From Clostridia bacterium (GTDB lineage Bacteria; Bacillota; Clostridia; Oscillospirales; Acutalibacteraceae), in assembly GCA_017428625.1 (NCBI GenBank), contig JAFRQM010000037.1:62001-126000 (forward strand): a stretch of DNA of 64,000 nt, read 5' to 3'. The notes beneath the pieces were generated by a model. The model had not been told where the DNA came from. It was given only the letters and a program-made list of their open reading frames with translations, and made no database searches. The translations under genes were made by a program, and so were the position numbers. Positions within the stretch are counted from its first letter, which is position 1. Each line of letters begins with the position of its first letter. Of this stretch, positions 49,902-58,651 are shown one piece after another.

Positions 49902-51449
49902 ATGAAAAAATCAATTAAAACTGTCTCTCTCATCCTCTGCATACTGTTTATCTTTTCGGCTTTTCTGCCTGCCGTCAACGGTATTGATGTCAGAGGTGAA
50001 AAAGGAGAATACTCAATAACAAATCCTTACAAAAATGTTGACTGGAACGCGGTCAGAGGTTGTAAAACAGCGCTCCACAACCATACAAACGCTTCAGACG
50101 GCGACCCGACGCTCAAAGAGTCAATAGAACGCCATATAGAAACGGGTTTTGATATTGTAGCCGTTACCGATCACGGCACCGTAAATTACAGTTGGGCTGA
50201 TGTCAACGAGAACAAATTCATCTACAATGTGATGAAACTTGTCGGCAGAACAGAGGGTGACCTTGAATATCTCGGCACTTCGGGCACTTTTGCCGACGGC
50301 AGAAGTTATGTTCTCACAACCGAAAACGGCGACGATTATTTATATGCCGACAACAGTCAGCGTGTAATGCGCGTGCCTTACGGAATAGAACAGAACGCCG
50401 TTTCAGTCAACGCCCATGTCAACAGCTGGTTTGTCGATTTTCACGACAACAGCATCAGCACCTATGTTGACGCAATAAGCGGCGTTCAGAAAGCCGGCGG
50501 CGTTTGTGTAATAAATCATCCCGGCGAATACACAAAAGCACGCTATGAACTTCATTCATCCGATGCTTATAATCCCTCAAATTTCAATTATTGGTATCAC
50601 ATCAATAAATTCGCATCTCTTCTCAATAAATATGACAGATGCATAGGCATAGACATAAACTCAAAAGGCGATGACAGAACCCGTTTTGACCGCATTCTCT
50701 GGGACAAGCTGCTTATGAGATTTGCCCCGAACGGTAAAAATGTTTTCGCAATCTGTTCGTCAGACGCTCATCAGCTCGACAAAATAGATACGGGTTTTGT
50801 AATCGCTCTTCTTCCCGAACAGACTTCAAAGGCTCTTTCATCCGCTCTGCTCAACGGTGAGTTTTTCGGCGGCAGCCATTGCATCGGCAATTATGAAGAA
50901 CTTGTTCAGATTGCTTCCGCTCTCAAAAAGTTTTACGGCGAAACCGACCTTTACAAAGAGGTCAGCGCGAAAGCCTCAGAGATGGCGCAACGGGTCCGTA
51001 TGATTGAAGAGGGCGAACTCGACCCCGACTCAAGCGTTGGCGTAACCTACAGAATTCTTGATGATGACGGCTTCTGCACCGCGGCGACACAGCCCGAAAT
51101 AACATCAATTTCCGTTGATGAAAACAGCGGCACAATAACCGTCAATTCCGAAAACGCTCTTATAGTCCGCTGGATTTCCGACGGCGAACTTATAACAACC
51201 ACTTCATCCGACAACGCAACTTTCACCATAGCGGATTATTCGGATAAAACCGGCTCCTATGTCCGCGCCGAGGTTTTCGGCGAGGGCGGTATTCTCTACA
51301 CTCAGCCTTTCATCATTTCAGACGGCTCGGATGTTGCCGTTCCCATAGTTGACGGCGGATTTTTCGATTTAGGTGTTTTCGATTTTCTCATCGGTGTTTT
51401 CAATAACTGGTTTGAAATTCTCGGCAGATTCTTCAACAATTTGTTTTAA
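49902..51449 (+). CDS. Secreted PHP-domain phosphoesterase
   Basis: The 515-residue protein has a signal peptide (start ATG 49902, AAGGTG upstream). The PHP domain (about 45-330) carries ALHNHTNASDGDPT, IVAVTDHGTVNYSW, VNAHVNSW, VINHPGEYTK and CSSDAHQLD, the metal-binding His/Asp sets. Next comes an Ig-like domain (about 390-470) and an aromatic amphipathic tail (WFEILGRFFNNLF). PHP proteins hydrolyse phosphoesters. It acts outside the cell with the phosphatases encoded on either side. Confidence 0.85.
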   Translation: MKKSIKTVSLILCILFIFSAFLPAVNGIDVRGEKGEYSITNPYKNVDWNAVRGCKTALHNHTNASDGDPTLKESIERHIETGFDIVAVTDHGTVNYSWADVNENKFIYNVMKLVGRTEGDLEYLGTSGTFADGRSYVLTTENGDDYLYADNSQRVMRVPYGIEQNAVSVNAHVNSWFVDFHDNSISTYVDAISGVQKAGGVCVINHPGEYTKARYELHSSDAYNPSNFNYWYHINKFASLLNKYDRCIGIDINSKGDDRTRFDRILWDKLLMRFAPNGKNVFAICSSDAHQLDKIDTGFVIALLPEQTSKALSSALLNGEFFGGSHCIGNYEELVQIASALKKFYGETDLYKEVSAKASEMAQRVRMIEEGELDPDSSVGVTYRILDDDGFCTAATQPEITSISVDENSGTITVNSENALIVRWISDGELITTTSSDNATFTIADYSDKTGSYVRAEVFGEGGILYTQPFIISDGSDVAVPIVDGGFFDLGVFDFLIGVFNNWFEILGRFFNNLF

Positions 51450-51458
51450 GGAGTCATT

Positions 51459-52787
51459 ATGGCGCAACCGGTTAAATTCTATCTTGTGACAGATACGCAT
51501 TTTCGCCCGAACAGTATGTGCGAAAACAATGAGTCATACCGCGAATATATGAAATATGAACAAATGTGCCTTGCCGAAAACGAGGCGATTCTCAAGGCGA
51601 CATTTGCCGAAATCGCAAAAGATAAAGAAACAAATATTGTCATTATTCCCGGTGATTTAAGCAAAGACGGCGAAAAGCAGAGCCATGTTGAACTGCTTAA
51701 ATACCTTGACGCTCTTAGACAGACGGGCAAAAAGATTTATGTCATTACCGCACGGCACGATTTCAACTCAAACGCCACCGCTTTCATTAACGGCGGCAGA
51801 AACCCGGTTGAGGGCACAACAAAAGAGGAACTTCTTGATTTATACTATGAATATGGCTATTCCGACGCAATCGCAAAGCACGAAGGCTCGCTGTCCTATG
51901 TCGCGCAGATAGCGCCCGGAATCCGTATGCTCGCCCTCGATTCCGACGGAGAACCGGACGGAAAAGACAAAGGCAGCGTCAACAGCGAAATTCTCGCCTG
52001 GGCAAAACAGCAGGCTGTCGAAGCAAAAAACTCGGGCAACGCCATGTTCGCAATCTGCCACTATCCGATTCTTCCTTCTTCACCGTTCTTTGAACTTGTC
52101 AAAGACGCAAGGCTTGAAAACAGAGAAGAGGTCATCGAAACCCTCGCAGACAACGGCGTAAACCTTGCGTTCACGGGGCATATGCATATTCAGAGCGCAA
52201 ATGTTGTCAAAACAAAAAACGGCAACGCGTTTTGGGATATCTGCACAAGCGCGTTGGTCGGCAGCCCCGCCGCCTACCGCAAGGTGGAATTTGACGGCAA
52301 AACCGCCGACATAAAAACTCTCAAAGTGCCCGCGTTTGACTGGGATATGCAGGGGCTTACCAACGATGAGTATTTTGACAGGCAGTTTGAGTGCAGAATC
52401 AAAAACAGAATCGAACGAACGCTTTCAGGCAAAAAAGGCTTCAAAGGCGTTATGTTCGCTCTTGTCAGGCGCATAATCAACTCGCTCACTCTCGGCGGTA
52501 TAGCAAGACTCTCCTGCGTGCGGATAGACAAATCGCTGCGAAAGGTAAAATTCCTTGATTTCGCCTGCAAAATCGCAATCAATATGTTCAGGGGCGACGC
52601 TCCTTTTGTTGAAGGCACGCCCGAATACGAAGCAGTTTCAAAAGTCGTCAGCAGGTTCTCGTTTATTATTAAGAGAGTTGAACCGAAAATCTCAAAAACC
52701 AAAAAGCTTGATTTAAAGCAGATGATTTTCGATTCAATCGGCAACAACAAAGGTTTTTCCGACAACAATCTGACGGTTAATCTTTAA
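51459..52787 (+). CDS. Cytosolic metallophosphoesterase with altered GNHD motif
   Basis: The 442-residue protein has no signal peptide. Motifs: VTDTHFRP, IIPGDLSKDG, VITARHDFN in place of GNHD, ICHYPILP and FTGHMHIQS. The Asn that normally ligates metal and phosphate is Arg here, while the catalytic His remains. The C-terminal 150 residues are basic and helical. AAGGAG lies upstream and the gap to the PHP gene is 9 bp. The substrate may differ from that of the secreted enzymes. Confidence 0.83.
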   Translation: MAQPVKFYLVTDTHFRPNSMCENNESYREYMKYEQMCLAENEAILKATFAEIAKDKETNIVIIPGDLSKDGEKQSHVELLKYLDALRQTGKKIYVITARHDFNSNATAFINGGRNPVEGTTKEELLDLYYEYGYSDAIAKHEGSLSYVAQIAPGIRMLALDSDGEPDGKDKGSVNSEILAWAKQQAVEAKNSGNAMFAICHYPILPSSPFFELVKDARLENREEVIETLADNGVNLAFTGHMHIQSANVVKTKNGNAFWDICTSALVGSPAAYRKVEFDGKTADIKTLKVPAFDWDMQGLTNDEYFDRQFECRIKNRIERTLSGKKGFKGVMFALVRRIINSLTLGGIARLSCVRIDKSLRKVKFLDFACKIAINMFRGDAPFVEGTPEYEAVSKVVSRFSFIIKRVEPKISKTKKLDLKQMIFDSIGNNKGFSDNNLTVNL

Positions 52788-52801
52788 ATCATTTATTTTT
52801 T

Positions 52802-53293
52802 ATGAACAAACAAGTTAAAAATATTTGCTTTTCATCGCTGTTTGCCGCCATAATATTTGCGGTAACGCGCTTTATTCAGATTCCCATACCGCTCGGTTAT
52901 CTCAATTTCGGCAACTGCATAATTCTTCTGTCCTGCTGCCTTCTGCCCGGCAGTTACGCCGTGGCTGCAAGCGCGCTCGGTTCATCTTTTGCCGACCTTA
53001 CATCGTTCCCGGTTTACACAGTCCCCACGCTGATTATCAAATCCATTTTCCCTCTTGTTTTTTGCGTAATGCTTAAAATCAAAATCAAAAACAGTTACGC
53101 AAAACATATAATCGCGGCGGCTGTTTCAACTCTCATCCCTCTCGTCGGCTATACCGTTACCGGTATGATTCTTTACGGAGGGGTTGCCGCGGGAGCGGCG
53201 CAGATACCGGGGCTGATAACCGAGTATGCCGCAAATCTCGTCATTTTTTCAATAATGCTTACGCAAACGGCAAAACGCGACATAAAACCGTAA
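52802..53293 (+). CDS. ECF transporter S component-like membrane protein
   Basis: The 163-residue protein has about five to six transmembrane helices (near 10-28, 38-58, 70-90, 105-125, 140-155) and an N-terminal KNICFSSLFAAIIFAVTRF segment typical of vitamin-binding S components. The conserved GYLNFGN and SFADL motifs line up with ECF family members. S components bind a vitamin or precursor and use a shared EcfAAT motor, not encoded here. It is 14 bp after the cytosolic phosphoesterase. The substrate is probably a product of dephosphorylation; that is inference. Confidence 0.78.
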   Translation: MNKQVKNICFSSLFAAIIFAVTRFIQIPIPLGYLNFGNCIILLSCCLLPGSYAVAASALGSSFADLTSFPVYTVPTLIIKSIFPLVFCVMLKIKIKNSYAKHIIAAAVSTLIPLVGYTVTGMILYGGVAAGAAQIPGLITEYAANLVIFSIMLTQTAKRDIKP

Positions 53294-53297
53294 AAAA

Positions 53298-53324
53298 CGG
53301 CTTGCAGTCAGAACCTGCAAGCCG
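53298..53324. terminator. Bidirectional terminator
   Basis: CGGCTTGCAG (53298-53307) and CTGCAAGCCG (53315-53324) pair perfectly. It separates the convergent ECF and WYL genes; Ts and As flank both sides. Confidence 0.8.
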
Positions 53325-53338
53325 TAATTCTTTGCGTA

Positions 53339-54328
53339 TTATTTATATTGTTTAATAATTTTTCTTATATGTTTTTTATAACCGTCAACCACATTCTGCG
53401 GTGCGGTGATTTTCATTTTATCTCCGAAGTTCGTAACCCAGCCGAAGAAATTGCCGCTGACCCTCACCGTAACGGAAACATCGAAATATCCGTTTTCGGA
53501 AGGGGTAACCGCAACACCTTTGCCAAACCTGTCATAAATAACGCCGGCAAGGCTGTCATCGCAACGCAGAGTGACGCATTCCTCATCCCCGTGATACATT
53601 CCGAAGAATTTGCGTGAGTAATCCTCGGATTTAAGGTTTTCCCGAAACAGTCTGTAACCTTCCCGTTTCTCTTTTGCGGCAGAAACATTCTGCATCTTGT
53701 CCACGCGAAAATGCTTAATAAAACCGCTCTTTTCTTCATAAGCCGCCAGGTAGTAGTATTCGTCGTCCCAGATAAGCGCCCACGGGCTTGCGTGGTAGAG
53801 TTTACCGCCGTGTTTTGCGACTTTTCTGCCTCCGGGTGTCCATTCAAGGTAATTGAAAGTAAGCGCTCTGTTTGTGTTAATGGCGTTGTGAATAGCGTCA
53901 ACGGTGTAAAGTATTTTTTCGTTTTCGCTTTTTATCTGGTTTGCAACCCTGATGTTTCTCTGCAGTTCATTCGCCTGGTAGTTGCTCGCGAGATGGCTGA
54001 TTTTTTCAACAAGCATTCTCGTCTTTTTCGGCGTAATGAATTTTGAAGACTGCACGGCGTCAACAAGCATTTTCAGTTCCGCTATGTCAAAATCTCTCGA
54101 CTGCAGATTGTAACGGTAGCCGTTCTGATGAAATGAGCCTATATCATAACCGAAAGAACGCAGCAGTTCAAAATCCTCATATATGCTTTTTCTTTCGGCG
54201 CTTATGTCATAAGCGTCAAGTTTCTCAATAATTTCAGGCATAGTCAGACCGTGTTCCTCGTCGGTGTATTTCTCAAGAATATCAATAAGGCACACGAGTT
54301 TTAGTTTCTGATTTCTTTGCTTTGCCAT
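53339..54328 (-). CDS. WYL-domain transcriptional regulator
   Basis: The 329-residue protein has an N-terminal HTH_11 winged helix (about 1-75, LVCLIDILEKYTDEEHGLTM...), then the WYL domain (about 140-225: NRALTFNYLEWTP, HASPWALIWDDEYYYLAAYEE, FRVDKMQNV) and the C-terminal WCX region. WYL domains sense oligonucleotides or other small ligands. It faces the end of the phosphatase operon and may regulate it or the HAD gene; no operator is obvious. Confidence 0.88.
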   Translation of the reverse strand: MAKQRNQKLKLVCLIDILEKYTDEEHGLTMPEIIEKLDAYDISAERKSIYEDFELLRSFGYDIGSFHQNGYRYNLQSRDFDIAELKMLVDAVQSSKFITPKKTRMLVEKISHLASNYQANELQRNIRVANQIKSENEKILYTVDAIHNAINTNRALTFNYLEWTPGGRKVAKHGGKLYHASPWALIWDDEYYYLAAYEEKSGFIKHFRVDKMQNVSAAKEKREGYRLFRENLKSEDYSRKFFGMYHGDEECVTLRCDDSLAGVIYDRFGKGVAVTPSENGYFDVSVTVRVSGNFFGWVTNFGDKMKITAPQNVVDGYKKHIRKIIKQYK

Positions 54329-54542
54329 AATTTCACCCCTTGTTTTTATATCAATTCAATTTCAATTCCCGTGGCATTATGCTCAACGAACTGTCCCGCC
54401 GATGACAGGCGATGTTTTCTTTTTTTTCGCCGTGAAGCCGCAGTGCAGTTGTTTTAACTCCACATTGACCTCCGTCAGAATATTTTTACTATATCATATT
54501 TAAAAAACTTTCGCAACGATATATTGCTGCAGAAAATAACGG

Positions 54543-54571
54543 TTGAAATAATAATGCGGATGTTATATTAT
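54543..54571 (+). promoter_or_regulatory. Promoter of the HAD phosphatase gene
   Basis: TTGAAA (54543-54548), 17 bp, TATTAT (54566-54571). It lies in the 300-bp gap after the WYL gene start; the rest of the gap has no gene. Confidence 0.65.
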
Positions 54572-54629
54572 TTAATAGGTTTATAATTGGCTAAAAAATA
54601 AAAAACTGTTTATTCGGAGAGGTTGAACT

Positions 54630-55751
54630 ATGGAAAAATCAAAAAACAACGCAACACCCTGGAAGATAATATCACTCCTTCTCGCAATCGCGCTCGTAGC
54701 GGTCAGCACGCTCTATGCTCTTAACTTAAAGAACTGCGAAACAACCGTCGCAAAGACTGCCGAAGAGTCGGCGGAAACCGTGAATACAACGGCTTTGTCA
54801 CTTTGGAACGACAGCGCTCCCGCAAAAAAAGAACTACTTCAATATGTCAGCGCGGTCACAACCGAAGGCTCAGCGCAGTTTATTCCCGAGGAAGACAGAA
54901 TTGCCGTGTTCGACCTTGACGGCACACTTGCCTGCGAAACAGACCCGTGCTATTTCGACCACTGCATTTATTATTACCGCGTTATGGAAGACCCGGATTA
55001 CAAAGACAAGGCAAGCGATTATGAAAAAGAAGTCGCGGCTGAGGTCAAACAGTTTATGGATACAGGTGTCTCTGCGCCGGATTCAATGGAGCGTCACGGC
55101 AGAGCGGTCGCTTCCGCATTCTCCGGCTTTACTCCCGAAGAGTTTGTGAATTATGTCGCTCAATATGCCGCAACTCCCGCTCCCGGATATGAGAATATGA
55201 CCCGTGCCGAAGCGTTTTACAAGCCTATGCTCGAGGTTGTTGACCTGCTCGAAGAAAACGGCTTTACCGTCTATGTGGTCAGCGGAACAGACAGATTCAT
55301 CGTCAGAGGTCTTGTTCAGGCTTCTCCTCTTGACCTGCCTCCGAGTCAGCTTATCGGTTCGGATGAAACGCTTGTCGCGTCGGAACAGGGCGACACAGAC
55401 GGGCTTGAATATCAGTTTGATGAAAACGACCAGCTTGTAATGGGCGGCGATTTTATAGTCAAAAACCTTGATATGAACAAAGTCACCGTCATTCAGCAGG
55501 AAATCGGCAAACAGCCCGTTCTCTCCTTCGGCAACAGCGGCAGCGACTCAAGTATGGCCGAATACACCATAAACAACAATAAATATGAAGCAAAAGCGTT
55601 TATGCTCTGCTGCGACGACACCGTCCGCGAAAACGGCAATCCCGAAAAAGCAGAGAAAATGGCAGGCAGCTGCGCTGAAAACGGATGGACTGCAATCTCT
55701 ATGAAAAATGACTGGAAAACAATTTACGGTGACAGTGTAACAAGAAAATAA
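54630..55751 (+). CDS. Membrane-anchored HAD-superfamily phosphatase
   Basis: The 373-residue protein has an N-terminal transmembrane anchor (about 13-33). The HAD core follows: motif I VFDLDGTLACE (nucleophile and acid Asp, about 97-104), motif II VVSGTDRF, motif III Lys (VKNL), motif IV FGNSGSDSSM. A helical cap (about 130-190) lies between motifs I and II. The domain appears to sit outside the cell. It resembles phosphoserine-phosphatase-type secreted HAD enzymes. GGAGAGG precedes the ATG. It adds to the phosphate-ester-scavenging theme of this region. Confidence 0.85.
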   Translation: MEKSKNNATPWKIISLLLAIALVAVSTLYALNLKNCETTVAKTAEESAETVNTTALSLWNDSAPAKKELLQYVSAVTTEGSAQFIPEEDRIAVFDLDGTLACETDPCYFDHCIYYYRVMEDPDYKDKASDYEKEVAAEVKQFMDTGVSAPDSMERHGRAVASAFSGFTPEEFVNYVAQYAATPAPGYENMTRAEAFYKPMLEVVDLLEENGFTVYVVSGTDRFIVRGLVQASPLDLPPSQLIGSDETLVASEQGDTDGLEYQFDENDQLVMGGDFIVKNLDMNKVTVIQQEIGKQPVLSFGNSGSDSSMAEYTINNNKYEAKAFMLCCDDTVRENGNPEKAEKMAGSCAENGWTAISMKNDWKTIYGDSVTRK

Positions 55752-55764
55752 TAATTATGCAATA

Positions 55765-55794
55765 AGCCCCCGGTTCGGTTCTGAACCGGGGGCT
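55765..55794. terminator. Bidirectional terminator
   Basis: AGCCCCCGGTTC (55765-55776) and GAACCGGGGGCT (55783-55794) form a perfect 12-bp stem between two convergent phosphatase genes. Confidence 0.85.
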
Positions 55795-55808
55795 CACCGT
55801 TATTTTGT

Positions 55809-56987
55809 TCAGGGCGTTTGTTCGGCAGGAGTTTCTTCAGCAGGTGTTTCTCCGCTGAAGCTGTAAGTGTATTCGCCGCGCAGTTTTTTCTCATTGTCAT
55901 AACTGACTGCGTAAATTTCATCGTTTCCGAAAGTCAGCATTGTCGCAATATATCGGTTGTCGCCGTTTTTGCCGCCGTCAAGCATCTGATAAAAGGGAGC
56001 GCCGTTCTGGTTGTATTCAAAATTGACGCGGTGCTTGTGACCTCCGATGAGAAGGTCAATTCCCATATCCGCAAGAATGTCAACCCAGTTATTTCCGTAT
56101 CGGTTTTTGATATTCGGAATATGAACCACGCAGATTTTGTATTGCGAATCCTCATCAAGCGTAAGTGATTTCATCCATTCCGTTTCTTCGGCAATATATG
56201 TCGTGTAGTCAACAAGTCCGCTGTAAGTCCAGTCGGAATCATTCTTATCCTCACCGGAGTCAAGGCACACAAATTCAATCGGACCGTATCTGCAGGTGTA
56301 GTAAAGCCCGCCGGTTGCGGTCTTGAAAATGTCAATGGAATCTCCGCCGTATTCACCGCGGTTTTCGTGGTTGCCGTTTGTGTAAATTACGGGAATACTG
56401 CCTTTCGAGAATCTGCGGGCATAGGAGAGAACCTGTTTGAACTTGTATTCCGCTGTCATAAAACTGACTTCATCGCCGTTCATAATTATCAGGTCAGGCT
56501 GTTTGTCAAAGCAGTTCACAGCTTTTTCGGCGTTGCCCGGGTTTTCGTGAATGTCCGAAATCACCAGAACATTGATTTTCTCCTGTCCCGAGTATCCATT
56601 TAACTTAACGGGTTTTGTGGAGACCGTTCTGCCTTTCACCGCAACATAGGCGCGCCTTGTAGCAACATACTGCGAATGGCAGGTGTAGGTGTTGTTGTCA
56701 AGATGTTTTTTCGGAATACGGACGCTGTGAACGGAGTCTTCCGTTCTCAGAGCGGCGTTCTGCAAATCCTTTACAGTGTATTCCTCGCCCTCATAGTTAT
56801 AGGTTACATAGCCTGTTCCGGGAAGGGTGGTGGACCAGATAACCGTATACATATCGTCTCCGCTCTCAAAAACAGACGCCTCGTTGTCAATACGGAACAG
56901 CAAAGTGTTCAGCGGCAGGCAGAGAGCGGATTGTATAACGATTATCGCCGAAACAATAACATTGAAAATCATATTCAGTTCATACAC
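55809..56987 (-). CDS. Membrane-anchored PAP-like metallophosphoesterase
   Basis: The protein has about 392 residues. It begins with a hydrophobic helix (FNVIVSAIIVIQSALC) that anchors or exports it. An N-terminal PAP/fibronectin-like domain precedes the core: LVISDIHENPG, IMNGDEVSFM, YTNGNHENRG, CVVHIPN, IGGHKHRVNF. The C-terminus is Pro/Glu-rich (EETPAEQTP). The GTG at 56987 has AAAGGA ten bases upstream; a GTG at 56996 sits directly on that site and an ATG lies at 56972, so the start is approximate. Confidence 0.85.
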   Translation of the reverse strand: MYELNMIFNVIVSAIIVIQSALCLPLNTLLFRIDNEASVFESGDDMYTVIWSTTLPGTGYVTYNYEGEEYTVKDLQNAALRTEDSVHSVRIPKKHLDNNTYTCHSQYVATRRAYVAVKGRTVSTKPVKLNGYSGQEKINVLVISDIHENPGNAEKAVNCFDKQPDLIIMNGDEVSFMTAEYKFKQVLSYARRFSKGSIPVIYTNGNHENRGEYGGDSIDIFKTATGGLYYTCRYGPIEFVCLDSGEDKNDSDWTYSGLVDYTTYIAEETEWMKSLTLDEDSQYKICVVHIPNIKNRYGNNWVDILADMGIDLLIGGHKHRVNFEYNQNGAPFYQMLDGGKNGDNRYIATMLTFGNDEIYAVSYDNEKKLRGEYTYSFSGETPAEETPAEQTP

Positions 56988-57167
56988 CGATATCACTTCC
57001 TTTGAATTTTATCCGGCTACCATTATAGTAGGTAATTGTTTTTCTGTAAATAAAAAAACGGGATTTATTTGCAGATTTCGAAAAAAAGAACAGATGAATA
57101 AAAATTTGTAGTGTCCCGTAAAAACTGTCATTAAAAGAGAGTGGCGCTTTTATGCACTTTACACCTA

Positions 57168-57196
57168 TTGACTTAGTAGGTTTTTGGTGATATAAT
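57168..57196 (+). promoter_or_regulatory. Promoter of the GNAT/hydrolase pair
   Basis: TTGACT (57168-57173), 17 bp, TATAAT (57191-57196), 38 bp before the GNAT start. The rest of the 247-bp gap shows no feature. Confidence 0.75.
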
Positions 57197-57234
57197 AACG
57201 CCCGCATTTTATAAATAATAATTCAGAGGCAGAA

Positions 57235-57681
57235 ATGGAAGAATATATCATAAGAGAAACCGAAGATTTTTTAGCGCTTTCAACCCTTTTCAACGAGAGC
57301 GGAATGGGCGTTAAAATAGAAGAGCGTATGCCTGAAAGAATCATAAAAATGTGGCGTATGGATGACCCGCAGACTGGCGAACTAATGGCGGCATCAACAT
57401 TTGAAATCCGCGACGGGGTTTATACTCTCGGCGATATCGCCGTTCGCGGTGACCTGCATCGCAAAGGTTACGGCAGAATTATGCAGAAAGTTGTTTTCGA
57501 TGAAGCGCGTAAATGCAGAGTGAAAGAACTTTGGGCTTGCGCCAAGGAACCCGCCTATTATCTTCACAGCGGATGGGAGAAAATGGTCTGGGATGAATCC
57601 CCGAACATTGCCGTTTACTGCACATCCTGCGGCAAACGCGGAACCGCCTGCCATCCCGAAATAATGAGATATACACTTTAA
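57235..57681 (+). CDS. GNAT-family acetyltransferase
   Basis: The 148-residue protein has the GNAT acetyl-CoA site VYTLGDIAVRGDLHRKGYGRIMQKVVFDEA (Q/R-x2-G-x-G/A), and an unusual C-terminal pair of cysteines (YCTSCGKRGTACHPE) that could bind a metal. The acceptor is unknown. It is followed after 20 bp by an alpha/beta hydrolase in the same direction. Confidence 0.85.
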   Translation: MEEYIIRETEDFLALSTLFNESGMGVKIEERMPERIIKMWRMDDPQTGELMAASTFEIRDGVYTLGDIAVRGDLHRKGYGRIMQKVVFDEARKCRVKELWACAKEPAYYLHSGWEKMVWDESPNIAVYCTSCGKRGTACHPEIMRYTL

Positions 57682-57701
57682 TAATCTATAAGAGAACATT
57701 T

Positions 57702-58550
57702 ATGGAATCAAAACGCTTATTTACCGAATTTGAAACTGACGATGTCAATTCATCACCCGAAGTTTTTGAACTGAATATCATCAGCGGAGGGTGCCGTCTT
57801 TACGGTTACCTCCTTTCACCCGACAAAAGAATAAAAGGTCCTTATCCCGCCGTGATTATGTCTCACGGTTTTCCGGGATACACCACAAACAACGACCTTG
57901 AACTTGCCCTGATGAGAGCCGGCTGTGTTGTTATTCATATGAATCACAGGGGCGCCTGGGGCAGTGAGGGCAATTATCTTTTCACGAACCTGAAAGACGA
58001 CCTTGTTGCCATAACAAAATGGGCGCATAATCCAGCTATAGCGGAACAGTATGACATTGACACAGAGAACATTTTTCTTGTCGGGCACAGTATGGGCGGG
58101 CAGACGGTCATAAATGCGGCAAAGGAACTGCCTTTTGTCAGAGGTGTTGCGGCTCTTGCCGCCTATGATATAGGCGCGGCTTTCTCAAACCGGCTTGAAA
58201 AAGATCTTTTTTTGATGATTGAAACCGAAGGGCAGTGCCTTAAAATGAACTCCGCAGGCGAGGTCTATGAAAATGCCCTCAATAACCGTTACGAACTGAG
58301 CGTTTTGAATAACAGCGAAAAACTCGGTGGTATTAATATTCTGTTTGTTGAAGCGTCTCTTGATACAGTCGCTCCCGCAGAAATAATGATGAAACCTCTT
58401 GCATACAAACTCAATGAATCGTCTGCCTGTGTTGAATATAAAACAATAGTAAGCGGTCACAGCTTCGCGGGGCAGAGAATGAAACTCGCCGAAACCGTCG
58501 GTAAATGGATAGAAAAGTGCATAAAAGAATATTTTTTGCCGCCGGAGTAA
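57702..58550 (+). CDS. Alpha/beta hydrolase
   Basis: The 282-residue protein has the oxyanion region MSHGFPGYTTNNDLE, the nucleophile elbow VGHSMGGQ (Ser about 128), the acid Asp in VEASLDTVAP (about 222) and the base His in VSGHSFAG (about 252). It is related to acyl-aminoacyl peptidase/esterase proteins. The substrate is unknown. It follows the GNAT gene and ends in a hairpin. Confidence 0.85.
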   Translation: MESKRLFTEFETDDVNSSPEVFELNIISGGCRLYGYLLSPDKRIKGPYPAVIMSHGFPGYTTNNDLELALMRAGCVVIHMNHRGAWGSEGNYLFTNLKDDLVAITKWAHNPAIAEQYDIDTENIFLVGHSMGGQTVINAAKELPFVRGVAALAAYDIGAAFSNRLEKDLFLMIETEGQCLKMNSAGEVYENALNNRYELSVLNNSEKLGGINILFVEASLDTVAPAEIMMKPLAYKLNESSACVEYKTIVSGHSFAGQRMKLAETVGKWIEKCIKEYFLPPE

Positions 58551-58559
58551 TTCGGCGGC
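58538..58559 (+). terminator. Terminator overlapping the hydrolase stop
   Basis: GCCGCCG (58538-58544) and CGGCGGC (58553-58559) enclose the stop codon; AATAATTTT follows. Confidence 0.65.
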
Positions 58560-58651
58560 AATAATTTTCGGAATGTTGAACCTTTCCGTCATTTTCTCCG
58601 ACTGTATAAGTGAAACCGGTTTCAAATCCAAAAGAAAACGAGGTGATTGTG

